Below, piece after piece: positions 16,457 through 22,584 of a stretch of DNA of 22,929 nt (positions within the stretch are counted from its first letter, which is position 1; every line of letters begins with the position of its first letter). A program made the translations under genes and the position numbers. A model generated the notes under the pieces. The model was not told where the DNA came from. It did no database searches and worked only from the letters and a program-made list of their open reading frames with translations. This stretch comes from JBCBST01 sp039819115 (GTDB lineage: Bacteria; Bacteroidota; Rhodothermia; Balneolales; Balneolaceae), in NCBI GenBank assembly GCA_039819115.1, contig JBCBST010000043.1, positions 1 through 22,929 on the forward strand. The letters run 5' to 3'.

Positions 16457-16490
16457 AAAAGCGAGTTGCTTGACCTGGCAGCTCGCTTTT
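16457..16490 (+). terminator. Rho-independent terminator after the lipoprotein gene
   Basis: The arms aaaagcgagttgc (16457-16469) and gcagctcgctttt (16478-16490) pair over 13 bp with one G-T pair and an 8-base loop. The A-run and T-run at the ends could make it work in both directions. It ends only 15 bp before the fecR start codon. Confidence 0.85.
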
Positions 16491-16505
16491 CTGTAGTTTC
16501 ACATC

Positions 16506-17483
16506 ATGGCAAAACAAACCAACATATCCGATAACGACCCCAATGCTGTACTTGCACGACGCTTGGGAGAAGCCCTGGATGCCGGTACGGATATAGCCAC
16601 TGCCATTGATGATCCCTTAATCGACCTGCTGACGTCCTATAAAACCAGCATGGCATCCGCTCCCTCCATCTCTGCCGAACAAAGTTCTGATCTGTGGCAG
16701 AGCATTGAAGATCGTGTTCAATCCGAACCCGAACCTGCGCGCATCCTCCCATTGTACAAACGAAGTACGGTACAAATCTGGGCTGCGGCGGCTTCCATAC
16801 TCATCGTCGCTTTTATCGGTCTCTTCTGGTATGCTTCCCTTTCCACCGAAACCCTGATCGGTTCAACCGAAGGCGAATCCCTGGCTGTTACCCTGTACGA
16901 CGGATCAGTGGTCACGCTCCGGGCACATTCCAGCCTGTACGAAGTAACCTACTCCGAACAAAAACACCAGTACCGGTTAGACGGAGAAGCCTTCTTTGAT
17001 GTAACCAGTAATCCCAATCGTATGTTTTCGGTCTTAACCGAGCAAACCGAAGTGCAGGTATTAGGAACCCGCTTTAACGTGAGTACCTGGGGCGACCAAT
17101 ACACCGTATTCCTGGAAGAAGGCCGGGTACAGGTATCCGCCCTGGATAACCCAACCTCCTTTATCCTGAACGAAGGCGAATCGGCGGTGTATGCCGACGG
17201 TATCTTAACCGCACCCACCCCTTCCCCATCTGAATTATACATGGACTGGATGGATGGCGTGCTGACCTTCGATCAGACTCCCCTTGCCGATGCCTTTGCT
17301 GAAATTGAACACCACTACCAGATTCGGATTCTCTATGAACCAGATCTGGCCGATGAACGTCTGGGTGGCAGCCTCCGACTGGATGAGCTGACGGTAACGC
17401 TGAATAACCTGGCCGTGATTTTAGGTGGTGAGTTCCGATCCGTTGGGGCACAGCAATTTAGGTTTATCTCTACTGAACGTTGA
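16506..17483 (+). CDS. FecR-family anti-sigma/signal-transduction protein
   Basis: A 325-residue protein with a cytoplasmic N-terminal part (about 1-88), one membrane segment (about 90-110), a periplasmic FecR domain (about 120-215, with GEAFFDVTSNPNRMFSV and VQVLGTRFNVSTW), and a C-terminal DUF4974-type domain (about 250-320, LTFDQTPLADAFAEIE). FecR proteins normally sense the loaded state of a TonB-dependent receptor and release or activate an ECF sigma factor. The receptor gene follows with a 4-bp overlap, but no sigma gene is beside it. The promoter is unclear because a terminator lies just upstream; TTGACC (16470) and TAGTTT (16494) are possible -35/-10 elements overlapping that terminator. 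Confidence 0.9.
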   Translation: MAKQTNISDNDPNAVLARRLGEALDAGTDIATAIDDPLIDLLTSYKTSMASAPSISAEQSSDLWQSIEDRVQSEPEPARILPLYKRSTVQIWAAAASILIVAFIGLFWYASLSTETLIGSTEGESLAVTLYDGSVVTLRAHSSLYEVTYSEQKHQYRLDGEAFFDVTSNPNRMFSVLTEQTEVQVLGTRFNVSTWGDQYTVFLEEGRVQVSALDNPTSFILNEGESAVYADGILTAPTPSPSELYMDWMDGVLTFDQTPLADAFAEIEHHYQIRILYEPDLADERLGGSLRLDELTVTLNNLAVILGGEFRSVGAQQFRFISTER

Positions 17484-20209
17484 TCCTGCGATTTAGCATA
17501 GCATGTGTCCTGGTGCTGTTCACCTTCTCAAGCCGTGCTCTGCGTGCCCAAACCTTCCAATTTGATGATACCCCCTTACTGGAAGCCATCGAACAAATCG
17601 AATCGGCAACCCCCTATTCCTTTTTGTACCGGGAATCGCTGATCGCCAACGTGCGTGTTTCCTTTACCAGCTCTTCAGAAGACCTGGTCGATTCCCTCCG
17701 GGCCGAACTGGACCAAAACCAGATCGGCCTTTCTTACCAGGAAGCAAGTAATCATATCCTGCTATTCCGGAAAAAAACCGTCTCCCGTTCATCCTCGGTG
17801 TATGTATCCGGCTTTGTGGTTGATGCCCAGTCGGGTGAACGTCTGCCCTATTCCACCCTCTCGTGGAGAGAAGAAGGCATCTTAAAAGGTATTTCGAGTA
17901 CCAAAACCGGGCAGTACACCCTACAAACCGAGACCAAACAGGCCACCCTCGCCATTACCGTATCGTACATCGGGTACACCAGCCAGGTCATCACCCTGAA
18001 CATACAGGAACAACCGGAATGGAACGAAGTCACCATCCGTCTCGAACCCGAGCTCTTCACCGGAAATGAGGTGATTATAAACGGGGTGAATTATTATTCC
18101 GTGGCCGACACCCATCTCACCAAACTGGTTGATTTGGGCGTATTCAATCCCCTTGGAGAAACCAATACCCTGCGCTCCCTCCAGCAACTCCCGGCTGTGT
18201 CTACCAGTACGGCACTAAGTGAAGGCATCAATATCAGGGGAAGTGCTGCCGATGGATTCCGGGTGTTACTCGATGGTCAGACCATGTACAACCAAAGTCA
18301 CCTGTTTGGTTTGCTGGATGTAATGAATTCGGACGTACTGCGCACCAGCGGGTTTTATTATGATGTAACCCCTGCCCAGTTCGATGCTCCCCTCGGCGGT
18401 ACCCTTGCCCTTGTGACGGCTTCCGGATCGCTAAACGAGTTAAAAGGCAACGCCGGACTCAGCAATTCATCCGGAAAAATAACCCTGGAAGGCCCCCTGA
18501 AAAAAGGAAAAGCAAGCTGGCTGGTTTCCGGTCGTCACTCCTTAATTGATCAGCTGAACTGGTTCAATAACCAGGAACTGGTCGACTTCGGGCTGGATGT
18601 GGGCCGACCTCTTCAGCTGGACGAAAGCACGGTTACCTTGGTAGTGGGACAGGATAATGTGGGACTGGACGAAATAGATGTGGTCGATGTACGCTCCTCC
18701 TTCATCGACCCGGTATCCTCCTCCGCTAATTTTTATGACGTACACGGGAAAGTGCACTGGGAAACCAATACCGGTGGGGTGCTCACGGTAAGCTCGCACT
18801 TTGCATCCGACAATGCCGCCCAGCAATACAACCGGGTGGTGGAAATTGATGACCGGGGTACCGCCCGCCGCGAAGACGACCTGGAAATATCACAGCTCTT
18901 TGACACCGAAAACGAATGGAATTCCGAACACGTGGTGGCTCATGCTGGCTTCATGCTTTCCCGGTCTACTTATTCCAATTCACATATCGGATTCAGCAAT
19001 TACTTCTCCAACTTTCTGAAGGGAGATTTCCCCTTTACCGTGCCCCGCGACCCGGCCGAGCCCGATGGAAGACGCATTACCGTACTGGACGAGCTGTATC
19101 TTGAAAACTCCGTCCGTGACTTCTCCGTCAAGCAGGAATTTCTGCACTCCTTTCCCGGTCTGAACATCGCCCAGGGCATCAGCTATACCGATTACGATGT
19201 GCGATACATCGACCGGGGCGTGGAACGCCCCTCCTTTCAAAGCCGGCGAACCAGTCAATTAGTAGATTTGTACCAGCAATTTGACTTCTCCAACCTAGAC
19301 GGAGTGCGGGTACAGGTCGGGCACCGGCTGCATTACTTTAGTAACGGACGATATACCCGATGGTCACCCCGGGCCCGTTTTCAGCTCTTTCCGAACGCCC
19401 CCGTTTCCTTCGGACTCGGATACAGCCAGAACTACCAGTTCCTGCACCAGCTTCAGTTCTTTAACATCAACTCCACCGATTTCTGGATCTTAACGAACGA
19501 AGATCAACCCCCATCCTCTGTCCAATATTACTCCTCCGGGATTTACGTACGCCCCCTGCCCTTTCTCTATCTCCATATGGAAGGGTACCTGAAAAACTTC
19601 AACAACCTGCGGATTCACGAGCTGAATACCGCCAATATCTCTTCCACCTTCCAGAACGACCAGGTGCCCTGGTTTTTTAACAACACGGGGGTGGGCCGCG
19701 GACTGGAATGGGTAGCCACTACCACCTTTAACCGGGGCAAGCTATCGGCCACCTATGCCCTTTCCTCTATGGAGCTTGAAAATGCACGTATTAACGACGG
19801 AGATCCATTCGCGGCCGACTGGGATCGGTTGCATCAATTCACGGCCAGTGCCGAATTCAGGATCATCAAACACCTGAATACGTATGCCAGTTGGACCCTG
19901 GCTTCCGGTACACCCGACCGTGTCACCTCCTTTGAACGGGGCGATGATCTGCGTCACAGCACCTACTCCAGGATCGATCTCAGCGCCCGCTACATCATGT
20001 ACACCCAAAAACAGCGGGTGGAGCTCACCCTCTCGGTATACAACCTGCTGAACCGCGATAATGAATGGTACTCCGAACGATTAAACCTCATTGTGGAGCA
20101 ACAAATCAACAACCGTTTTGAGACCGTGGTACCCCGTGTTGCTTCAGGAAATGCACAGGTCTTTGATTTAGGCATCCAGCCTTCCGTTGGACTGGTGGTT
20201 TATTTCTGA
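17480..20209 (+). CDS. TonB-dependent outer-membrane receptor with STN and carboxypeptidase-like N-terminal domains
   Basis: A 909-residue outer-membrane protein. The TTG start overlaps the fecR stop (TTGA) and gives a signal peptide ending RALRAQ (about residue 24). An STN/secretin N-terminal signalling domain (about 25-97, FQFDDTPLLEAIEQIE) follows, then a carboxypeptidase-regulatory-like domain (about 108-190), a plug (about 210-320, with SEGINIRGSAADGFRVLLDGQTMYNQ) and a beta-barrel ending in Phe909. STN domains contact FecR-type regulators, so this is a transducer-type receptor that probably reports substrate uptake to the preceding FecR. The substrate cannot be inferred. Its last 42 bp overlap the 3' end of the convergent AraC gene. 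Confidence 0.9.
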   Translation: MILRFSIACVLVLFTFSSRALRAQTFQFDDTPLLEAIEQIESATPYSFLYRESLIANVRVSFTSSSEDLVDSLRAELDQNQIGLSYQEASNHILLFRKKTVSRSSSVYVSGFVVDAQSGERLPYSTLSWREEGILKGISSTKTGQYTLQTETKQATLAITVSYIGYTSQVITLNIQEQPEWNEVTIRLEPELFTGNEVIINGVNYYSVADTHLTKLVDLGVFNPLGETNTLRSLQQLPAVSTSTALSEGINIRGSAADGFRVLLDGQTMYNQSHLFGLLDVMNSDVLRTSGFYYDVTPAQFDAPLGGTLALVTASGSLNELKGNAGLSNSSGKITLEGPLKKGKASWLVSGRHSLIDQLNWFNNQELVDFGLDVGRPLQLDESTVTLVVGQDNVGLDEIDVVDVRSSFIDPVSSSANFYDVHGKVHWETNTGGVLTVSSHFASDNAAQQYNRVVEIDDRGTARREDDLEISQLFDTENEWNSEHVVAHAGFMLSRSTYSNSHIGFSNYFSNFLKGDFPFTVPRDPAEPDGRRITVLDELYLENSVRDFSVKQEFLHSFPGLNIAQGISYTDYDVRYIDRGVERPSFQSRRTSQLVDLYQQFDFSNLDGVRVQVGHRLHYFSNGRYTRWSPRARFQLFPNAPVSFGLGYSQNYQFLHQLQFFNINSTDFWILTNEDQPPSSVQYYSSGIYVRPLPFLYLHMEGYLKNFNNLRIHELNTANISSTFQNDQVPWFFNNTGVGRGLEWVATTTFNRGKLSATYALSSMELENARINDGDPFAADWDRLHQFTASAEFRIIKHLNTYASWTLASGTPDRVTSFERGDDLRHSTYSRIDLSARYIMYTQKQRVELTLSVYNLLNRDNEWYSERLNLIVEQQINNRFETVVPRVASGNAQVFDLGIQPSVGLVVYF

Positions 20210-20848
20210 TCCGTCCCCTTCCGCCGCCTCTTCCCCGGCAAATTCCTCAGAAGTGGCATGCGTCTCATAATACTCCCTGGGAGAGGCATCATAATACCGT
20301 TTAAACACCCGGTTAAAACTAGCCAGATCCCGAAACCCGGCCGCATAAGCCGCTTTTGAAATATGTCCATCCTCCTCAACCAACATAGCAGCAGCATATT
20401 CCATCCGGTAATCATAGATATGATCCCGTGCCGACCTGCCCGTCGTCTTCTTTAGTTTCCGGAATAGCCAGGTCCGGTCCACATACAAGATGTCGGCCAG
20501 CTCATTCACTCCAAATTCAGGATCGGTAAAGTTATGTTCGATGGTCTCCAGGATTTTTTCAAGAAAAGGATCCGGGATCAGTTCCTCGTCGGACAAGGTA
20601 CCATCCAGAGAGGTATTCGCCCGATTAAAGACCTCCTCGATCAACGCAAGCAGCACATCCGACACAAACGGTTTAACGTCCGATTCATCCCCATTATGTG
20701 TTTCATGCAGTTGGCTAACCACGTTAGAAAGCTGATCGGGACTATCCAGCCGGATTCTGAATTTGGTATCCCCAAACTCAGCGACACATACAGGAGTACC
20801 TCCCGTTGAATCAATCGATATAGTCAGTGTTACATGCTCTTCCGGCAT
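20168..20848 (-). CDS. AraC-family transcriptional regulator
   Basis: A 226-residue protein with an N-terminal region of unknown fold (about 1-90) and a C-terminal AraC DNA-binding domain (about 95-195) with two helix-turn-helix motifs, near 113-134 (FGVNELADILYVDRTWLFRK) and 162-184 (ISKAAYAAGFRDLASFNRVF). A Glu/Gly-rich tail follows. I start it at the ATG at 20848; an upstream in-frame start at 20956 would add residues encoded by an intergenic repeat leader (20881-20917), which is unlikely to be real coding sequence. It is convergent with the TonB-dependent receptor and overlaps its 3' end by 42 bp. It may control that locus, but no operator is visible. Confidence 0.85.
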   Translation of the reverse strand: MPEEHVTLTISIDSTGGTPVCVAEFGDTKFRIRLDSPDQLSNVVSQLHETHNGDESDVKPFVSDVLLALIEEVFNRANTSLDGTLSDEELIPDPFLEKILETIEHNFTDPEFGVNELADILYVDRTWLFRKLKKTTGRSARDHIYDYRMEYAAAMLVEEDGHISKAAYAAGFRDLASFNRVFKRYYDASPREYYETHATSEEFAGEEAAEGDGSEINHQSNGRLDA

Positions 20849-20880
20849 AACCTGTGGCTTCGCGTTATTCAGGTAAAAGC

Positions 20881-20917
20881 TACCCAAAAACAGGCCACCC
20901 CAGTTATAACAAAACCG
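20881..20917 (+). repeat. 37-bp leader repeat, copy 1
   Basis: This matches 22183-22219 with one mismatch (TACCCAAAAACAGGCCAC, then C or A, then CCAGTTATAACAAAACCG). Part of it, TATAACAAAACCGCCATC, occurs again at 20958-20975 just before array 2. It has the same orientation as the arrays. Confidence 0.9.
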
Positions 20918-20977
20918 ACAAAAAAAAGAACATTTCCGACAGCACGATTCCGCCATCTATAACAAAACCGCCATCGC

Positions 20978-21053
20978 CTACTGACTACTGACTACTGACT
21001 ACTGACTACTGACTACTGACCACTGACTACTGACCACTGACTACTGACTACTA
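20978..21053 (+). repeat. Heptanucleotide array 2
   Basis: Ten complete units run from 20978 to 21047: six CTACTGA, then CCACTGA, CTACTGA, CCACTGA, CTACTGA, with a partial CTACTA end. It is the most regular of the four arrays, suggesting recent expansion. It lies between the AraC gene and vapB. Confidence 0.95.
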
Positions 21054-21111
21054 CTATATATGAAACGTCATAGCCGTTCGTTACCTTACATGCGTACCAT
21101 ATCCACATGTT

Positions 21112-21291
21112 ATGATTACAAAAGAGAACGTAAAAAAAGAAATAGACCGCCTTTCCGATACGGAATTAGAAAAAGTGCATCGGTATTTGTCTTTGCTGGA
21201 TAAGCGAAAAAAAACCAGTTCTACGATCCGTTCTTTAAAGCTGAACGGGAAACTGGACGATCGTAATCTGCGATCTCTGGCCTATGAGTAG
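21112..21291 (+). CDS. VapB-like antitoxin (small)
   Basis: A 59-residue protein, MITKENVKKEIDRLSDTELE at the start and LNGKLDDRNLRSLAYE at the end, too short for many gene callers. The C-terminal LNGKLDD...LRSLAYE stretch resembles the toxin-binding tails of antitoxins paired with PIN-domain toxins. Its stop codon overlaps the start of the PIN toxin gene by 8 bp (ATGAGTAG), so the two are translated together. The antitoxin would bind and silence the toxin and repress its own promoter; the inverted pair ACATG/CATGT at 21088-21110 just upstream is a possible operator. It lies 58 bp after heptanucleotide array 2. Confidence 0.75.
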   Translation: MITKENVKKEIDRLSDTELEKVHRYLSLLDKRKKTSSTIRSLKLNGKLDDRNLRSLAYE

Positions 21292-21697
21292 AATACTTAT
21301 TGATACCAATGTCTTTGTGTATCGAATTGATGAGGATTCAACCTATTACAGCCGGGCAAAACGCCTGTTAGATCAGAGAGAAAAAGAGCTTACAACCACA
21401 TCAAAGAATATTCTTGAGTTTTTAACGGTAGTCACAAAACCATCAGGCTACAACTTAGATACCAGGTTAGCTTTAGAGATTGCCCGAGAAATCATTCAAA
21501 ATGTAGACATCATTTATCCCACACAAGAATCGATGGAGATTTTATTCGAATTAACCCATCAATACTCCCCCTCTGGTCTTAAAATCCATGACTTTGAGAT
21601 CATAAGTATTGGCTTGGCACACGGTATTGATGAGGTAGCCACGTTCAATACCAAAGACTTTGACGCGGTAAAAGAGATTGCACTCTTACAGCTATAA
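21284..21697 (+). CDS. PIN-domain toxin (VapC-like ribonuclease)
   Basis: A 137-residue PIN-domain protein of typical VapC length. The acidic active-site residues are in place: Asp in ILIDTNVFVY (residue 7), Glu in NILEFLTV (about 45), Asp in LKIHDFEII (about 103), and Asp in ATFNTKDFD near 123. PIN toxins cleave RNA, often tRNA, when their antitoxin is lost. The upstream antitoxin gene overlaps its start by 8 bp. The gene ends 10 bp before array 3, so the whole pair sits between two heptanucleotide arrays. All key residues are present, so the toxin is probably active. Confidence 0.9.
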   Translation: MSRILIDTNVFVYRIDEDSTYYSRAKRLLDQREKELTTTSKNILEFLTVVTKPSGYNLDTRLALEIAREIIQNVDIIYPTQESMEILFELTHQYSPSGLKIHDFEIISIGLAHGIDEVATFNTKDFDAVKEIALLQL

Positions 21698-21706
21698 CAC
21701 ATCCCC

Positions 21707-21748
21707 CCACTGACAACTGACAACTGACCACTGACCACTGACCACTGA
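21707..21748 (+). repeat. Heptanucleotide array 3
   Basis: Six exact-length units (CCACTGA, CAACTGA twice, CCACTGA three times) lie between vapC and the HigA-like gene. The array is bracketed by the 8-bp direct repeat ATCCCCCC (21701-21708 and 21748-21755), the right copy touching the stop codon of the HigA-like gene. Confidence 0.95.
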
Positions 21749-21754
21749 TCCCCC

Positions 21755-22054
21755 CTAAAGTTCTACCGTGATATGCAACGTACCCCCCAGGCCCTCTTCC
21801 ACCACCTTACGCAATGTAGAAACACGTACATCCCCAACGGCACGCTCAAGTTTAGAAATATAGGTGCGATTTACATTTAGCTTATCCGCCAATTCCTGCT
21901 GAGTCATCCTGGCCTCTTTACGCTTCTTCCGGATCAACTCTGCGATAAACCAACCCTCTGCACTGTGCTCGAAATCTGATCGACTGGAAGAACCCTTCGG
22001 TCCATATTTTTGATCAAAGTGTTCATTAATGGTTTTGGGATGCTTTCGTTTCAT
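21755..22054 (-). CDS. HigA-like antitoxin, XRE helix-turn-helix
   Basis: A 99-residue protein. The start at 22054 gives the usual HigA beginning (MKRKHPKTINEHFDQKYG) and overlaps the end of the HigB reading frame; an open extension to 22129 is only an out-of-frame reading of the toxin remnant. The N-terminal part (about 1-37) is followed by a Cro/C1-type HTH domain (about 38-91), with MTQQELADKLNVNRTYISKLE as the recognition region, and the family-typical ending LGGTLHITVEL. In intact HigBA systems the antitoxin binds the RelE-like toxin and represses the operon. Here the toxin gene is cut off, so the antitoxin is orphaned and might serve as a plain repressor or protect against related toxins. 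Confidence 0.85.
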   Translation of the reverse strand: MKRKHPKTINEHFDQKYGPKGSSSRSDFEHSAEGWFIAELIRKKRKEARMTQQELADKLNVNRTYISKLERAVGDVRVSTLRKVVEEGLGGTLHITVEL

Positions 22055-22181
22055 AATAGGCTCTTCGTAATTGAATGGCTTTCTCGATCTGTCTTCTTGG
22101 AAGCTTTTGCGTTTTCTTGGTAAACCCATGCAGCAGAATCACAAGATTACCATCATCAAGAAACCGATTACTGATTACAAC
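22026..22181 (-). pseudogene. 3' remnant of a HigB/RelE-like (Gp49-type) toxin gene
   Basis: On the minus strand, 51 codons without a proper start lead to a TAA at 22028-22026. The translated end reads DDGNLVILLHGFTKKTQKLP followed by RRQIEKAIQLRRAYYETKA. The VLLHGF-(T/V)KKTQKxP-xxEIExA pattern is the C-terminal signature of HigB/Gp49-type mRNA interferases, which are about 100-120 residues long; about half is missing. Upstream in the same frame is a TAG, and the sequence turns into the repeat leader. It overlaps the start of the HigA-like gene by 29 bp, exactly as in an intact higBA pair. Confidence 0.8.
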
Positions 22182-22182
22182 C

Positions 22183-22219
22183 TACCCAAAAACAGGCCAC
22201 ACCAGTTATAACAAAACCG
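22183..22219 (+). repeat. 37-bp leader repeat, copy 2
   Basis: This matches copy 1 (20881-20917) with one mismatch, and leads within 7 bp to array 4. It directly follows the cut end of the HigB remnant. A repeat-like stretch, GATTACTGATTACAACC, sits at the junction (22166-22182). Confidence 0.9.
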
Positions 22220-22225
22220 CCATCC

Positions 22226-22288
22226 CCACTGACCACTGACTACTGACTACTGACCACTGATAACTGACCACTGATAACTGACCACTGA
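22226..22288 (+). repeat. Heptanucleotide array 4
   Basis: Nine units of 7 bp (CCACTGA, CTACTGA and TAACTGA types), same orientation as the other three arrays. It follows leader copy 2 and precedes the leader region of the SusC-like gene. Confidence 0.95.
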
Positions 22289-22584
22289 CAACCCCCTCCC
22301 CCTCCATTCACCGACACTTACCCCTTATTTGTTGCTAAAACACCCCTGCATTTGTTGCTTTCTACTAGGCATTTGTTGCTAAGCCTATTCCTTATACCCC
22401 TGCTTTACTAACATCATGCGTCCGGCCAGTCCTCAGGCTCATGTATTCCCTACCCTATAGCAGGTTCAGCTGGATATAAGAATACCAAAACACCTGAGCA
22501 GGATACCCGGAAACAAGCAGCCATCATGTATGTGATGGGCTTCTGCTATCAATAAAAAATCTAAACATTAAGTCACAACGTAAT
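22289..22584 (+). other. Long untranslated region upstream of the SusC-like gene
   Basis: This 296-bp stretch has no convincing CDS. It holds the three ATTTGTTGCT repeats and, nearer the gene, a hairpin at 22516-22547 (inner arms ccatca 22521-22526 and tgatgg 22533-22538; outer arms agcag and ctgct). The hairpin is followed by an A-run, so it is not a plus-strand terminator; it may shape the mRNA leader. Confidence 0.5.
22327..22380 (+). promoter_or_regulatory. Three spaced direct repeats ATTTGTTGCT
   Basis: Exact copies of ATTTGTTGCT start at 22327, 22350 and 22371, i.e. 23 and 21 bp apart, about two helical turns, on the same DNA face. This is the layout of a regulator-binding array. They lie about 205-260 bp before the SusC-like start codon. 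No matching regulator is identified. Confidence 0.55.

Noticed and set aside
20849..20956. N-terminal extension of the AraC protein to 20956
   Set aside because: It would translate the repeat leader 20881-20917 and gives a Cys/Phe-rich stretch unlike AraC proteins; the ATG at 20848 is preferred.
22055..22129. N-terminal extension of the HigA-like protein to 22129
   Set aside because: These codons are an out-of-frame reading of the HigB toxin remnant; the in-frame ATG at 22054 matches the family's usual start.
20978..22288. Heptanucleotide arrays as a CRISPR array
   Set aside because: The unit is 7 bp with no unique spacers, and no cas genes are present; CRISPR repeats are about 21-47 bp separated by spacers.
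22516..22547. Hairpin before the SusC-like gene as a terminator or riboswitch
   Set aside because: It is followed by A's instead of T's on the plus strand, and I recognise no known riboswitch core.
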